From: VXNE01 sp963664635
GTDB taxonomy: Bacteria > Pseudomonadota > Gammaproteobacteria > Pseudomonadales > Azotimanducaceae
Direction of reading: 5' to 3'
Length of the DNA stretch: 64,000 bases
Assembly (NCBI GenBank): GCA_963664635.1
Contig: OY761542.1
Span: 2,728,001-2,792,000, forward strand
The notes under the pieces were generated by a model. That model made no database searches, was not told the origin of the DNA, and worked only from the letters and a program-made list of their open reading frames with translations. This document shows positions 8,037 through 15,479 of this stretch, one piece after another (position 1 is the first letter of the stretch; each line of letters begins with the position of its first letter). The translations under genes were made by a program, and so were the position numbers.

Positions 8037-9272
8037 GTGCAAGGCATCCTGGGGATTCTCGTCTTCCTGGGCCTTGCCTGGGTGTTCAGCGAAGGGCGGC
8101 GGGAAGTGCGCGCGCTGCCGGTGGCGGCGGGGCTGGCCATCCAGTTCGCCATCGCGTTCCTGCTCCTGCGCGTGCCGGTCGCGCGCGAAGGCCTGTTCGT
8201 CCTCAACCACGTCGTGGACGCCATCGAGACCGCCACCACCGCGGGCGCCTCGCTGGTGTTCGGCTTCCTGGGGGGTGGCGAAACCCCGTTCGAGCTCACC
8301 GCGGAGACGGTCCCCTACATCTTCGCGTTCCGCATCCTCCCGCAGATCCTGGTGTTCAGCGTCCTGGTGGCCCTCCTGTGGTACTGGCGCGTGCTGCCGG
8401 TGGTGATCCGGGGCTTTGCCTGGGCGCTGCGCCGGTCCCTGGGCGTCGGCGGAGCCGTGGGCCTCGCCGCGTCGGCGAGTGTTTTCCTGGGCATGGTGGA
8501 GGCGCCGCTGGCGATCCGGGCGCATCTCGCGCGGCTGTCGCGGTCCGAACTCTTCGTCGTCATGACCTGCGGCATGTCCACGGTGGCGGGATCGATCATG
8601 GTGCTCTATGCCAACCTGCTCACCGAGGTCATCGACGGCGCCCTCGGCCACGTGCTGATCGCCTCGGTCGTGAACGTGGTCGGCGCGGTTGTGGTGGCCC
8701 GGGTGATGATCCCGGAAGGCGTCGCCACGGAGGTGGGCGATCCCGGCGAGGAGCTGCGCTACCTCAGCGTGATGGATGCGATCTCGCGGGGCACGGCGGA
8801 TGGCCTGCGGCTGGTGGTGAACGTCGGGGCCATGGTCATCGTGCTCGTCAGCCTGGTGGCGCTGGTGAACCACGTGCTGTCCGGGGTGACGGTCGCGGAC
8901 GCGGGGCTCACGCTGGAGCGCATGGCGGGCTGGGCGTTGGCGCCGGTGGCCTGGCTGATGGGGATCGAGTGGGCCGAGGCGGGTTTCGCGGGCACCCTGC
9001 TCGGCGTGAAGGTCGTGCTGAACGAGCTGATCGCGTACATCCAGCTCGGTGCGGCGGAGCCTGGGGCGATCGGCGACCGGACCCGCCTGATCCTCACCTA
9101 CGGCCTGTGCGGGTTCACGAACTTCGGCAGCGTCGGCATCCTCGTCGGCGGGCTGTCCGCGCTGGTGCCGGAGCGGCGGGCGGAGGTGCTGCGCCTGGCG
9201 CCGCGCACCCTCGTCTCCGGCACGCTCGTCGCCTGCGTGACGGGCGCTATCGCGGGACTGGTAACGAGCTGA
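8037..9272 (+). CDS. nupC: NupC-type concentrative nucleoside transporter
   Basis: An inner-membrane cation:nucleoside symporter of the CNT family, 411 residues with about ten hydrophobic segments. Family landmarks are GILVFLGLAWVFSEGRREV at the N-terminus, the gate-like region FLGMVEAPLAIRAHLARLS, MTCGMSTVAGSIMVLYA, and LNELIAYIQL plus YGLCGFTNFGSVGI near the end. I prefer the GTG at 8037 because it gives the canonical N-terminus. An in-frame GTG at 7995 would overlap the start of the divergent kinase gene. It is convergent with ltaE, and the two coding ends overlap by 26 bp. Confidence 0.92.
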   Translation: MQGILGILVFLGLAWVFSEGRREVRALPVAAGLAIQFAIAFLLLRVPVAREGLFVLNHVVDAIETATTAGASLVFGFLGGGETPFELTAETVPYIFAFRILPQILVFSVLVALLWYWRVLPVVIRGFAWALRRSLGVGGAVGLAASASVFLGMVEAPLAIRAHLARLSRSELFVVMTCGMSTVAGSIMVLYANLLTEVIDGALGHVLIASVVNVVGAVVVARVMIPEGVATEVGDPGEELRYLSVMDAISRGTADGLRLVVNVGAMVIVLVSLVALVNHVLSGVTVADAGLTLERMAGWALAPVAWLMGIEWAEAGFAGTLLGVKVVLNELIAYIQLGAAEPGAIGDRTRLILTYGLCGFTNFGSVGILVGGLSALVPERRAEVLRLAPRTLVSGTLVACVTGAIAGLVTS

Positions 9273-10245
9273 CCGCGTCGAGCACGCGCTGCAGCGCGTC
9301 GTCGTCGACGTCGAGGTGCACCACCCAGCGCTCGCCTTCGGTGCGGATGCCCCGGTCGAGCAGCGCCACCTCCCGGGCGGCCAGCTCCGGTCCCACGAAC
9401 ACCATGTTGGTGTGGCAGGCGATGCCGGCGGCGTACGCGCCGGCGGCGATGGAGCGCAGCCCGGCGGCGAGACGCGCGGCCCGGTCGTGGTCCTCCCGCA
9501 GGCGCTCGACATGGTGGTCGAGCGCGAACAGCCCCGCGGCGGCCAGGATGCCGGCCTGCCGCATGCCGCCCCCGAGGACCTTGCGCCAGCGGCGCGCGCG
9601 CCGGACGAAATCCGCGTCCCCGGCCAGCAGCGATCCGGCCGGCGCCCCAAGTCCCTTCGACAGGCAGAAGGCGACGGAGTCCGCGTGCCGCGCGATTTCC
9701 GCCGCCGGCACGCCCTCGGCGGCGGCGGCGTTGAACAGTCGCGCTCCGTCGAGGTGCAGCGCCAGGCCGCGTGCGTCGCAGAGGGCACGGGCACGCGGGA
9801 AGTAGGCCAATGGCAGCGCCTTGCCCGACCGCGTGTTCTCCAGACACAGCAGGCGCGTGCGGGCGAAGTGGTAATCGTCGGGCTTGATGGCCGCGGCGAC
9901 CCGGGACAGGTCGAGGGTGCCGTCCGGCTCGAAGGGAAGGGGCTGGGGCTGGATCCCCCCGAGCGCCGCCGCGCCGCCGCCCTCGAACCGGTAGGTGTGT
10001 GCCGAATGCCCGGCGATGTACTCGTCGCCGCGCTCGCAGTGGGTGAGCAGGGCGCACAGGTTGGCCTGGGTGCCGCTCGCAACGAAGAGGGACGCATCGC
10101 AACCGAGCAGCGCGGCGGCGCGCGCCTCGAGCGCGTTGACCGTCGGGTCCTCGCCATAGACGTCATCGCCCACCTCCGCTCGTGCCATGGCTTCGCGCAT
10201 GGCCGCGGTGGGCCGGGTGACGGTGTCGGAGCGGAGGTCGATCAG
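9247..10245 (-). CDS. ltaE: Low-specificity L-threonine aldolase
   Basis: A PLP enzyme that splits L-threonine or L-allo-threonine into glycine and acetaldehyde. Visible features are GDDVYGEDPTVNALE, SGTQANLCALL, the HLDGARLFNAA segment and FCLSKGLGAPAGSLL, where the Lys is the PLP Schiff-base residue. The conserved N-terminal IDLRSDTVTRPT is encoded upstream of the first ATG (10200). I therefore extend the gene to a CTG at 10245, whose next codons read I-D-L-R-S-D. No ATG, GTG or TTG is available in frame just upstream, so initiation is unusual or the start has been damaged. GGAGG lies about 17 bases upstream. Confidence 0.85.
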   Translation of the reverse strand: MIDLRSDTVTRPTAAMREAMARAEVGDDVYGEDPTVNALEARAAALLGCDASLFVASGTQANLCALLTHCERGDEYIAGHSAHTYRFEGGGAAALGGIQPQPLPFEPDGTLDLSRVAAAIKPDDYHFARTRLLCLENTRSGKALPLAYFPRARALCDARGLALHLDGARLFNAAAAEGVPAAEIARHADSVAFCLSKGLGAPAGSLLAGDADFVRRARRWRKVLGGGMRQAGILAAAGLFALDHHVERLREDHDRAARLAAGLRSIAAGAYAAGIACHTNMVFVGPELAAREVALLDRGIRTEGERWVVHLDVDDDALQRVLDAVSSLPVPR

Positions 10246-10303
10246 GGGCGGTCGGTCCGGGGCCTCCGGGGCGCCAGTAACCGCACCCGGATCCGCCTCC
10301 GCG

Positions 10304-10708
10304 TCAAATGCCGGCGAGCGAGACGTTGAAGACGCCGGCCTGCCGCGCGGAGTCCATGACGTGGATCATGCTCTCCGTGCGGGAGTCCGGGTGGGGCTGG
10401 ATGATCACCGGGGCTTCCGGGTTCTCCGCATGGAGGCGTTCGATGTTCGCCCGCACGGAACGCCAGTCCACGTCCCGCTGCGCGATGACGATGCGGTCGC
10501 GGCTGGTGATCCGCACGACGATGCTGCGCTTGTCCGGGTCGATGGTCTTGGGCTTGTCGTCCTCCGGCTGGTTGACGTCGAGCCCGACCTCCTTGACGAA
10601 GGTCGCCGTCACGATGAAGAAGATCAGCATGATGAACACCACGTCCAGCATGGGCGTGAGGTTGATCTGCTCTTCGCCTTCGTCGGTGGTGTGTGAGTGT
10701 TTGCGCAC
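10304..10708 (-). CDS. exbD: ExbD/TolR-type proton-channel subunit
   Basis: A 134-residue single-span inner-membrane protein of the ExbD/TolR family, which couples the proton motive force to TonB or Tol. The NLTPMLDVVFIMLIFFIVTATF helix contains the membrane Asp used in proton transfer, and a periplasmic domain follows (KRSIVVRITSRDRIVIAQ). The GTG at 10708 has GGGGAG nine bases upstream. No exbB, tolQ or tonB lies beside it in this window, so its partner must be elsewhere. Confidence 0.87.
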   Translation of the reverse strand: MRKHSHTTDEGEEQINLTPMLDVVFIMLIFFIVTATFVKEVGLDVNQPEDDKPKTIDPDKRSIVVRITSRDRIVIAQRDVDWRSVRANIERLHAENPEAPVIIQPHPDSRTESMIHVMDSARQAGVFNVSLAGI

Positions 10709-10808
10709 GACGGGTATCTCCCCGGTGGCGCGGTCTCCCGCGTGATTGGCCAGCGATGTTAACCGAATCGCGCAGGGCGCGGAACGCTCGGCATGGTCCG
10801 GGTCGGCC

Positions 10809-12275
10809 TCAGCGGTTCCCGGACGACTGCCGGAACCGGCGCCGGAGCGGCCCGGTCCAGACCAGCGCACAGGCGCCGGCGAGCACGACCGTCAGCGGCC
10901 GCTCGACGAGGATGCCCCACGACCCGTCCGCGAGATACAGCGTGCGCCGCAGGTTCTCCTCCAGCATGCCGCTCAGGATGAAGCCGAGCAGGAGCGGCGC
11001 GAGCGGGAAGCCCGCCCACCGCAGGACGAGTGCGCCCGCGGCCAGGGCGACCATCAGGTAGAGGTCGAAGTCGTTCAGGGTCGTGAGGTAGACCCCGACC
11101 AGCGAGAATGCGACGACGAAGGGGATCAGGACCGGTCTCGAGATGCGGATCAGGCGCGAGAGGTAGGGAATCAGCGGCAGGTTGAGCGCAAGCAGCACGA
11201 GGTTGCCGGCGAACATCGAGACGATGACGCCCCAGAATGCGCCGGGGTCGGCGGTGAGCAGTCGGGGTCCGGGCTGGATGCCGAGGCTGAGCATGACGCC
11301 GAGCAGCACCGCGGTCGTTCCGGAACCGGGGATCCCCAGCGTGAGCAGCGGCACGAAGGATCCCATGCATGCGGCGTTGTTGGCGGATTCGGGCGCTGCG
11401 ATGCCGCACGCCGGGTTGGGCGTGAAACGCTTCTCGAAGGTATGGGCGAAGAAGCTCGCCAGGGTCGCACCGGCCCCGGGCAGCACGCCCACGAGGAACC
11501 CGAGGACCGAGTTCCTCCCGAGGGTGGGCGCGATGGCCCGCGCGTCCCCCGGAGCGAGGCGCACGTTGCGTCCCGCCCGGGTCTCGGGAGTCTCCTCGGC
11601 ACCTCGGGTCAGCAGGTGGAAGGCGTCCGCGAGGGCGAACGTGGCCATGGCGACCAGAATGAAGGCGATCCCGTCCATGAGGTCGAGGCGGCCGAACGTA
11701 AAGCGCGGGACGCCGCTTTCGGGGTCGGCGCCGACGGTGCCGAGCATCAGGCCGAGCAGGGCGGCGACGCACGACCTGGCGACCTGGCCGTGCTCGGCGA
11801 ACGCCGCGATGCTCGACAGGGCGAGGATCAGGACCAGCGTGTAGTCGGGGGACTGGAACGCCGTCGCCCAGGACGCGAGCATGCCGGCGAACAGCAGCAG
11901 GGCGAAGGCCCCGAAGACGCCGCCGGTGAACGACGCGTACGCCGCCAGGGCGAGGGCGCGTCCCGCCTGGCCGCCGCGCGCCATCGGGTAGCCGTCGAAG
12001 GACGTGGCGACGGTCGACGCCACCCCGGGTGCGTTGATCAGGATGGAGGACGTCGAACCGCCGAACACGGCGCCGTAGTACACGCCCGCCATCATGATCA
12101 GACCCGCCGCGGGATCCATCGAGTAGCTGATGGGAATCATCAGGGCGATGGCGGTAATGGGCCCGAGCCCGGGCAACATCCCGATCAGGGTGCCGGCCAC
12201 GCAGCCGGCCGCCACCCAGGCCAGGTTGGCGGGATCGAGCGCCGTCGCGAGCCCGGTGGCGATGCCCTCCCACAT
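10809..12275 (-). CDS. tctA: Tripartite tricarboxylate transporter large permease TctA
   Basis: The 488-residue, about 12-helix membrane component of a binding-protein-dependent secondary carrier for carboxylates. Hallmarks are GMLPGLGPITAIALMIPISY near the N-terminus, YYGAVFGGSTSSILINAPG, and the second repeat LVGVLPGAGATLASFFAH with FVPLLTLGIPGSGTTAVLLG. It lies 2 bp downstream of tctB and is last in the tctC-tctB-tctA operon. The start is ATG 12275. The substrate cannot be predicted. Confidence 0.93.
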   Translation of the reverse strand: MWEGIATGLATALDPANLAWVAAGCVAGTLIGMLPGLGPITAIALMIPISYSMDPAAGLIMMAGVYYGAVFGGSTSSILINAPGVASTVATSFDGYPMARGGQAGRALALAAYASFTGGVFGAFALLLFAGMLASWATAFQSPDYTLVLILALSSIAAFAEHGQVARSCVAALLGLMLGTVGADPESGVPRFTFGRLDLMDGIAFILVAMATFALADAFHLLTRGAEETPETRAGRNVRLAPGDARAIAPTLGRNSVLGFLVGVLPGAGATLASFFAHTFEKRFTPNPACGIAAPESANNAACMGSFVPLLTLGIPGSGTTAVLLGVMLSLGIQPGPRLLTADPGAFWGVIVSMFAGNLVLLALNLPLIPYLSRLIRISRPVLIPFVVAFSLVGVYLTTLNDFDLYLMVALAAGALVLRWAGFPLAPLLLGFILSGMLEENLRRTLYLADGSWGILVERPLTVVLAGACALVWTGPLRRRFRQSSGNR

Positions 12276-12277
12276 CG

Positions 12278-12712
12278 TCAGGCCCACCAGCTCCCGGGGT
12301 GGATGTAGACGCCGAGCAGCAGCTCGACGAGGCCCCAGCCGGCCGCGGCGGTGCCGAGCGGCGCGCCGCAGAGCACCGGCGGGCGTCGCTCCCCCAGTAC
12401 CGCGAGGGCGGCCAGCAGGAAGAGGGCCAGCGACGGCCAGAGACCCGCGAAGGGTATGGCCGCGACGAAGGCCAGGATGCAGGCCGTCATCGCGCCGAGG
12501 GGTCCGTAACGCCGCGCCCCGGTCGCGACGGGGACGCCCCGGAGCGCCAGTCCCGCCCCGAACAGGGCCAGTAGCGCCCCGTAGGCCAGGGGCAGGGTGC
12601 GGGCATTGACGGACTCGTCGATCGACCACGGATCGAGCGGTACGCGTAGCGCGGCCCAGAGGTAGACGCCCGCGACGGCCAGGATGGCCAGCGGCACCAG
12701 GCGACGCGTCAC
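12278..12712 (-). CDS. tctB: Tripartite tricarboxylate transporter small permease TctB
   Basis: A 144-residue protein with four predicted membrane helices (for example LVPLAILAVAGVYLWAAL and LGAMTACILAFVAAIPFAG), as in TctB subunits. It starts with a GTG that overlaps the tctC stop codon by four bases (GTGA), so translation is coupled. Identification rests on topology, length and position between tctC and tctA. Confidence 0.85.
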   Translation of the reverse strand: MTRRLVPLAILAVAGVYLWAALRVPLDPWSIDESVNARTLPLAYGALLALFGAGLALRGVPVATGARRYGPLGAMTACILAFVAAIPFAGLWPSLALFLLAALAVLGERRPPVLCGAPLGTAAAGWGLVELLLGVYIHPGSWWA

Positions 12713-13656
12713 CTGGCGAATCCGAGTTCGGCCAGCGTCTTTCGCAGCGCCGTTTCCTGGTCTTCCAGGTAGCCGTGGAACTCCTGCCCGAATACGTCGA
12801 GCCGCTGCCAGCCATGCCCGTCGAGAGTGGCCTGCCAGGCGTCGGATTCCGCCAGCGCCCGCAGCCGTCGGACGTGGCGGGCGCGTGTTTCGTCGGGTAC
12901 CGAGGCCGGGGCGAACGCGCCACGCCAGTTGGCGAAGCTGACGGGATAGCCGAGCTCGGTCAGGGTCGGCACCGCGCCGATGGCGGCCACGCGTACCGGC
13001 GCGGTGACCGCGAGTACCCGCACCTGCTGCGAGCGGGCGAAGGAGAGGGTCTCGCCGAGTCCCGTCGAGAGCAGGTCGAGCTCGCCGCCGAGCAGGGCGA
13101 GCATGGCTTTTCCGCCGCCGTCGTAGGGCAGGTAGCGCACGCGGCGGACATCGATGCCCGCCGCGCCCAGGGCGAGCGCGAGGGCGATGTGGTCCAGGCT
13201 GCCGCGGGCCGAGCCGCCGCCGGCGATCAGCGCCGTCGGGTTGTTCGCCAGCCTTTGTACGATGGTCCTCCAGTCGTTCACGGGAGCGTCGGCGCGCACG
13301 ACGAAGATGCCGTAGTCGGCAACGAGTCCGGCGATGGGCGTCAGGTCCCGGAATCCGAGCGGGAAGAGCCCCTGCACGTTGCGGATCACCAGCGGCGCCG
13401 AATGCACGAGCAGGGCGTCGCGAAAACGCGCCTCGTTCTCCACGAACAGGCCCAGTGCGCGATCGGAGCCCCCGCCCACGTTCTCGAACGACACGGTGTC
13501 GGCGAGACCGAGCGCCTCGAGCGAACGGCCGACCTCGCGCGCCGTGCCGTCCACGCCCCCGCCGGGGGCGACGGGGATCACCAGGTGCAGGCGGTCGTCG
13601 GCCGCGGCGCTCAGGGCGGCGCAGACCAGGATTCGGGAAAGGAACCGCGCCGGCAT
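12709..13656 (-). CDS. tctC: Tripartite tricarboxylate transporter substrate-binding protein TctC
   Basis: A 315-residue periplasmic binding protein that captures a carboxylate and delivers it to TctBA. A short signal peptide (MPARFLSRILVCAALSAAA) is followed by DDRLHLVIPVAPGGGVDGTAREVG, the usual TctC first strand and PGG-type loop. GLVADYGIFVVRADAP and the GGGSARGSLDHIAL segment match the family's ligand-cleft region. It starts at ATG 13656 as the first gene of the operon. Confidence 0.9.
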   Translation of the reverse strand: MPARFLSRILVCAALSAAADDRLHLVIPVAPGGGVDGTAREVGRSLEALGLADTVSFENVGGGSDRALGLFVENEARFRDALLVHSAPLVIRNVQGLFPLGFRDLTPIAGLVADYGIFVVRADAPVNDWRTIVQRLANNPTALIAGGGSARGSLDHIALALALGAAGIDVRRVRYLPYDGGGKAMLALLGGELDLLSTGLGETLSFARSQQVRVLAVTAPVRVAAIGAVPTLTELGYPVSFANWRGAFAPASVPDETRARHVRRLRALAESDAWQATLDGHGWQRLDVFGQEFHGYLEDQETALRKTLAELGFAR

Positions 13657-13727
13657 GGCTCGCGTTGCCGATCTTTCGGCCGGAATGTTAAGGTCGCGCC
13701 GGTTCTCCCCGCCACCCCGGAGTTGCC

Positions 13728-14150
13728 GTGCCCACGCCACGATCCGTTTACGGGCGGTTCGGCGAATCGATGCCGCGGCGGTCGGGACGGGTGTCCGCCC
13801 GCGCCGCTTCGGCCCTGCTGCTGGCCTGCCTGGTGCTGGCGCCCGTCGCCGGCTGCCGGAGCTACCTCTCGTCGGAGGAGGGACGCACGCCGGGGGAGGT
13901 GACCGACGACTCGGCGATCCATGTGCGGGTGAAGGCCGGATTGATCGCCGCGCGGGGCGTCCCGGGGTGGCCCATAGACGTGGACGTCCGGGAGGGTGTC
14001 GTCGTCCTGACCGGCCGGGTGGCCACCGAGGAGCAGCGTACGCGGGCGGTCGGAGTCGCACGCCGGGTGCCCGGCGTGAAGGACGTGGAGGACCGGTTGG
14101 TCGTCGTCGGCGGGGCGCCGCCGGCCCCGGCCGCAGCCGCGGATCCCTAG
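13728..14150 (+). CDS. BON-domain lipoprotein
   Basis: A 140-residue protein with a signal peptide ending in the lipobox LAPVAGC, so it should be lipid-anchored in the envelope. A single BON domain follows (DDSAIHVRVKAGLIA ... VDVREGVVVLTGRVATEEQRTRAV ... VPGVKDVEDRL). BON proteins bind membranes or help stress survival, as OsmY and DolP do. GTG 13728 has GGAG six bases upstream, and an in-frame ATG at 13770 gives a more usual signal-peptide length. Confidence 0.85.
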   Translation: MPTPRSVYGRFGESMPRRSGRVSARAASALLLACLVLAPVAGCRSYLSSEEGRTPGEVTDDSAIHVRVKAGLIAARGVPGWPIDVDVREGVVVLTGRVATEEQRTRAVGVARRVPGVKDVEDRLVVVGGAPPAPAAAADP

Positions 14151-14452
14151 CGCGAGCCCGCACCACCGCGGGACCGCACTTTGCGGTGGGCCGCCGCGCC
14201 CGCCCGCTCAAGCGTCGCAAACCCGCGTGGTTGCTGGCCTGACGGGGATCGGCAGCGCTGTTCGCCCGAGTCGCGCGGTCGTCCTCCCACGGTTTTGCAC
14301 AGCGACTGCGACACGCATGGCGCGCCGCAATGGGTGTTAAACCTTCGTACTTTTCTAATATCAAGGCATATATATCTGAATTTTTTGGATAAAGTTATGC
14401 AACAAGGCTGCCATAAGCGGCTTCCCGGGGGTTGTCACAGCCTTGATAAGAA
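14151..14452. other. Intergenic region with GC hairpin and AT-rich island carrying inverted repeats
   Basis: The first part has a stem-loop just after the BON gene (ACCGCA/TGCGGT around CTT at 14173-14187), possibly a terminator. From about 14338 the DNA becomes strikingly AT-rich compared with its surroundings. It contains TATCAAGGC at 14359-14367 facing GCCTTGATA at 14440-14448, and CAAGGCTG at 14403-14410 facing CAGCCTTG at 14438-14445. The two right arms overlap, so the stems exclude each other. I see no gene here. Confidence 0.6.
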
Positions 14453-15382
14453 TTAGTCCCCAGATTTATCCACAGGCTCCAGCCAGTTCCTGGGCCGGAG
14501 GAATTTCTCGGTCAGGGCCGCCTCGGGCGTGCCGGGGTCCGGCCGGTAGTCGTAGGCCCACCGCACCCTCGGGGGCAGCGAAGCGAGCACCGACTCCACG
14601 CGGCGGCCCGATTGCAGCCCGTAACGCGTGCCCCGGTCCACGGCGAGGTTGAATTCCGCGTAACGGCCCCGGCGCAGGAGCATGAACGCCTCCTCGCGCT
14701 CGCCCCACGGCATTGCAGCGCGGCGCTCGAAAATGGGCGCGTAGCCAGAGAGAAAGTGGCTGCCGACGCCGGCCACGAATGCAAGGCTTGCGGAGAAGCC
14801 GCCGCGCGTCCAGTCGTCGAAGAAGAGGCCGCCGACGCCGCGCGGTTCGCCGCGATGGGGCAGGAAGAAGTAGGCATCGCAGTTGGCCTTCAGTTCTTCG
14901 TACCAGCCCTCGTGGGGCTGGCAGGCCGCACGGGCGTTGCGGTGCCAGTGGAGCACGTCCTCCTCGAACGCGTAGAAGGGCGTCAGGTCGAAACCCCCGC
15001 CGAAGTGCCAGGCCGGCGGGTCGGCCTTGACCTCGAAGAAACGCAGGTTCATGTGCGCGGCGGGGACGTAGGGGTTGCGCGCGTGGACGATGCACGACAC
15101 CGCGACGGCCTCGAAGGGCCGCCCGGCCAGCTCCGGACGACGTTCGGAGGCCGCCGGTGGCAGGGCGGCGCCGACGCTGTGCGTGAAGTGGGCCGCGGCC
15201 TTCTCGATGCGGGTGCCCTGCTCGAGGACCCGCGGCTTCGACAGACCGCCGCCGTCCGTGGCGATGTCCTCCCCCGCGAAGCGCCCGGCCCCGTCGAGCC
15301 GCTCGAGCTCGCCCACGATGCGCCCCTGCAGCTCGAGAAAACGTGCCCTTGCGGAACCAAGCGAGGGAGCGTCTTCGCGCAT
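14453..15382 (-). CDS. hemF: Oxygen-dependent coproporphyrinogen III oxidase
   Basis: A cytoplasmic haem-biosynthesis enzyme that uses O2 to convert coproporphyrinogen III to protoporphyrinogen IX. It has 309 residues, the normal length. Diagnostic segments are ARNPYVPAAHMNLRFFE, WHFGGGFDLTPFYAFEEDVLHWH with conserved His residues, RGVGGLFFDDW, and YAEFNLAVDRGTRYGLQSG near the C-terminus. It starts at ATG 15382. A CATAAT -10-like hexamer lies about 50 bases upstream on the minus strand (15430-15435). It indicates aerobic growth. Confidence 0.96.
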   Translation of the reverse strand: MREDAPSLGSARARFLELQGRIVGELERLDGAGRFAGEDIATDGGGLSKPRVLEQGTRIEKAAAHFTHSVGAALPPAASERRPELAGRPFEAVAVSCIVHARNPYVPAAHMNLRFFEVKADPPAWHFGGGFDLTPFYAFEEDVLHWHRNARAACQPHEGWYEELKANCDAYFFLPHRGEPRGVGGLFFDDWTRGGFSASLAFVAGVGSHFLSGYAPIFERRAAMPWGEREEAFMLLRRGRYAEFNLAVDRGTRYGLQSGRRVESVLASLPPRVRWAYDYRPDPGTPEAALTEKFLRPRNWLEPVDKSGD

Positions 15383-15479
15383 GGGAATCCTGTCGTTCCA
15401 AGGGGCGCCCGAGCGCCGGGGCGGGGCGCATTATGCAGTAGAATCGCGCGCTCGCCAGGACCGGGAGGGCGGAGCAAGG

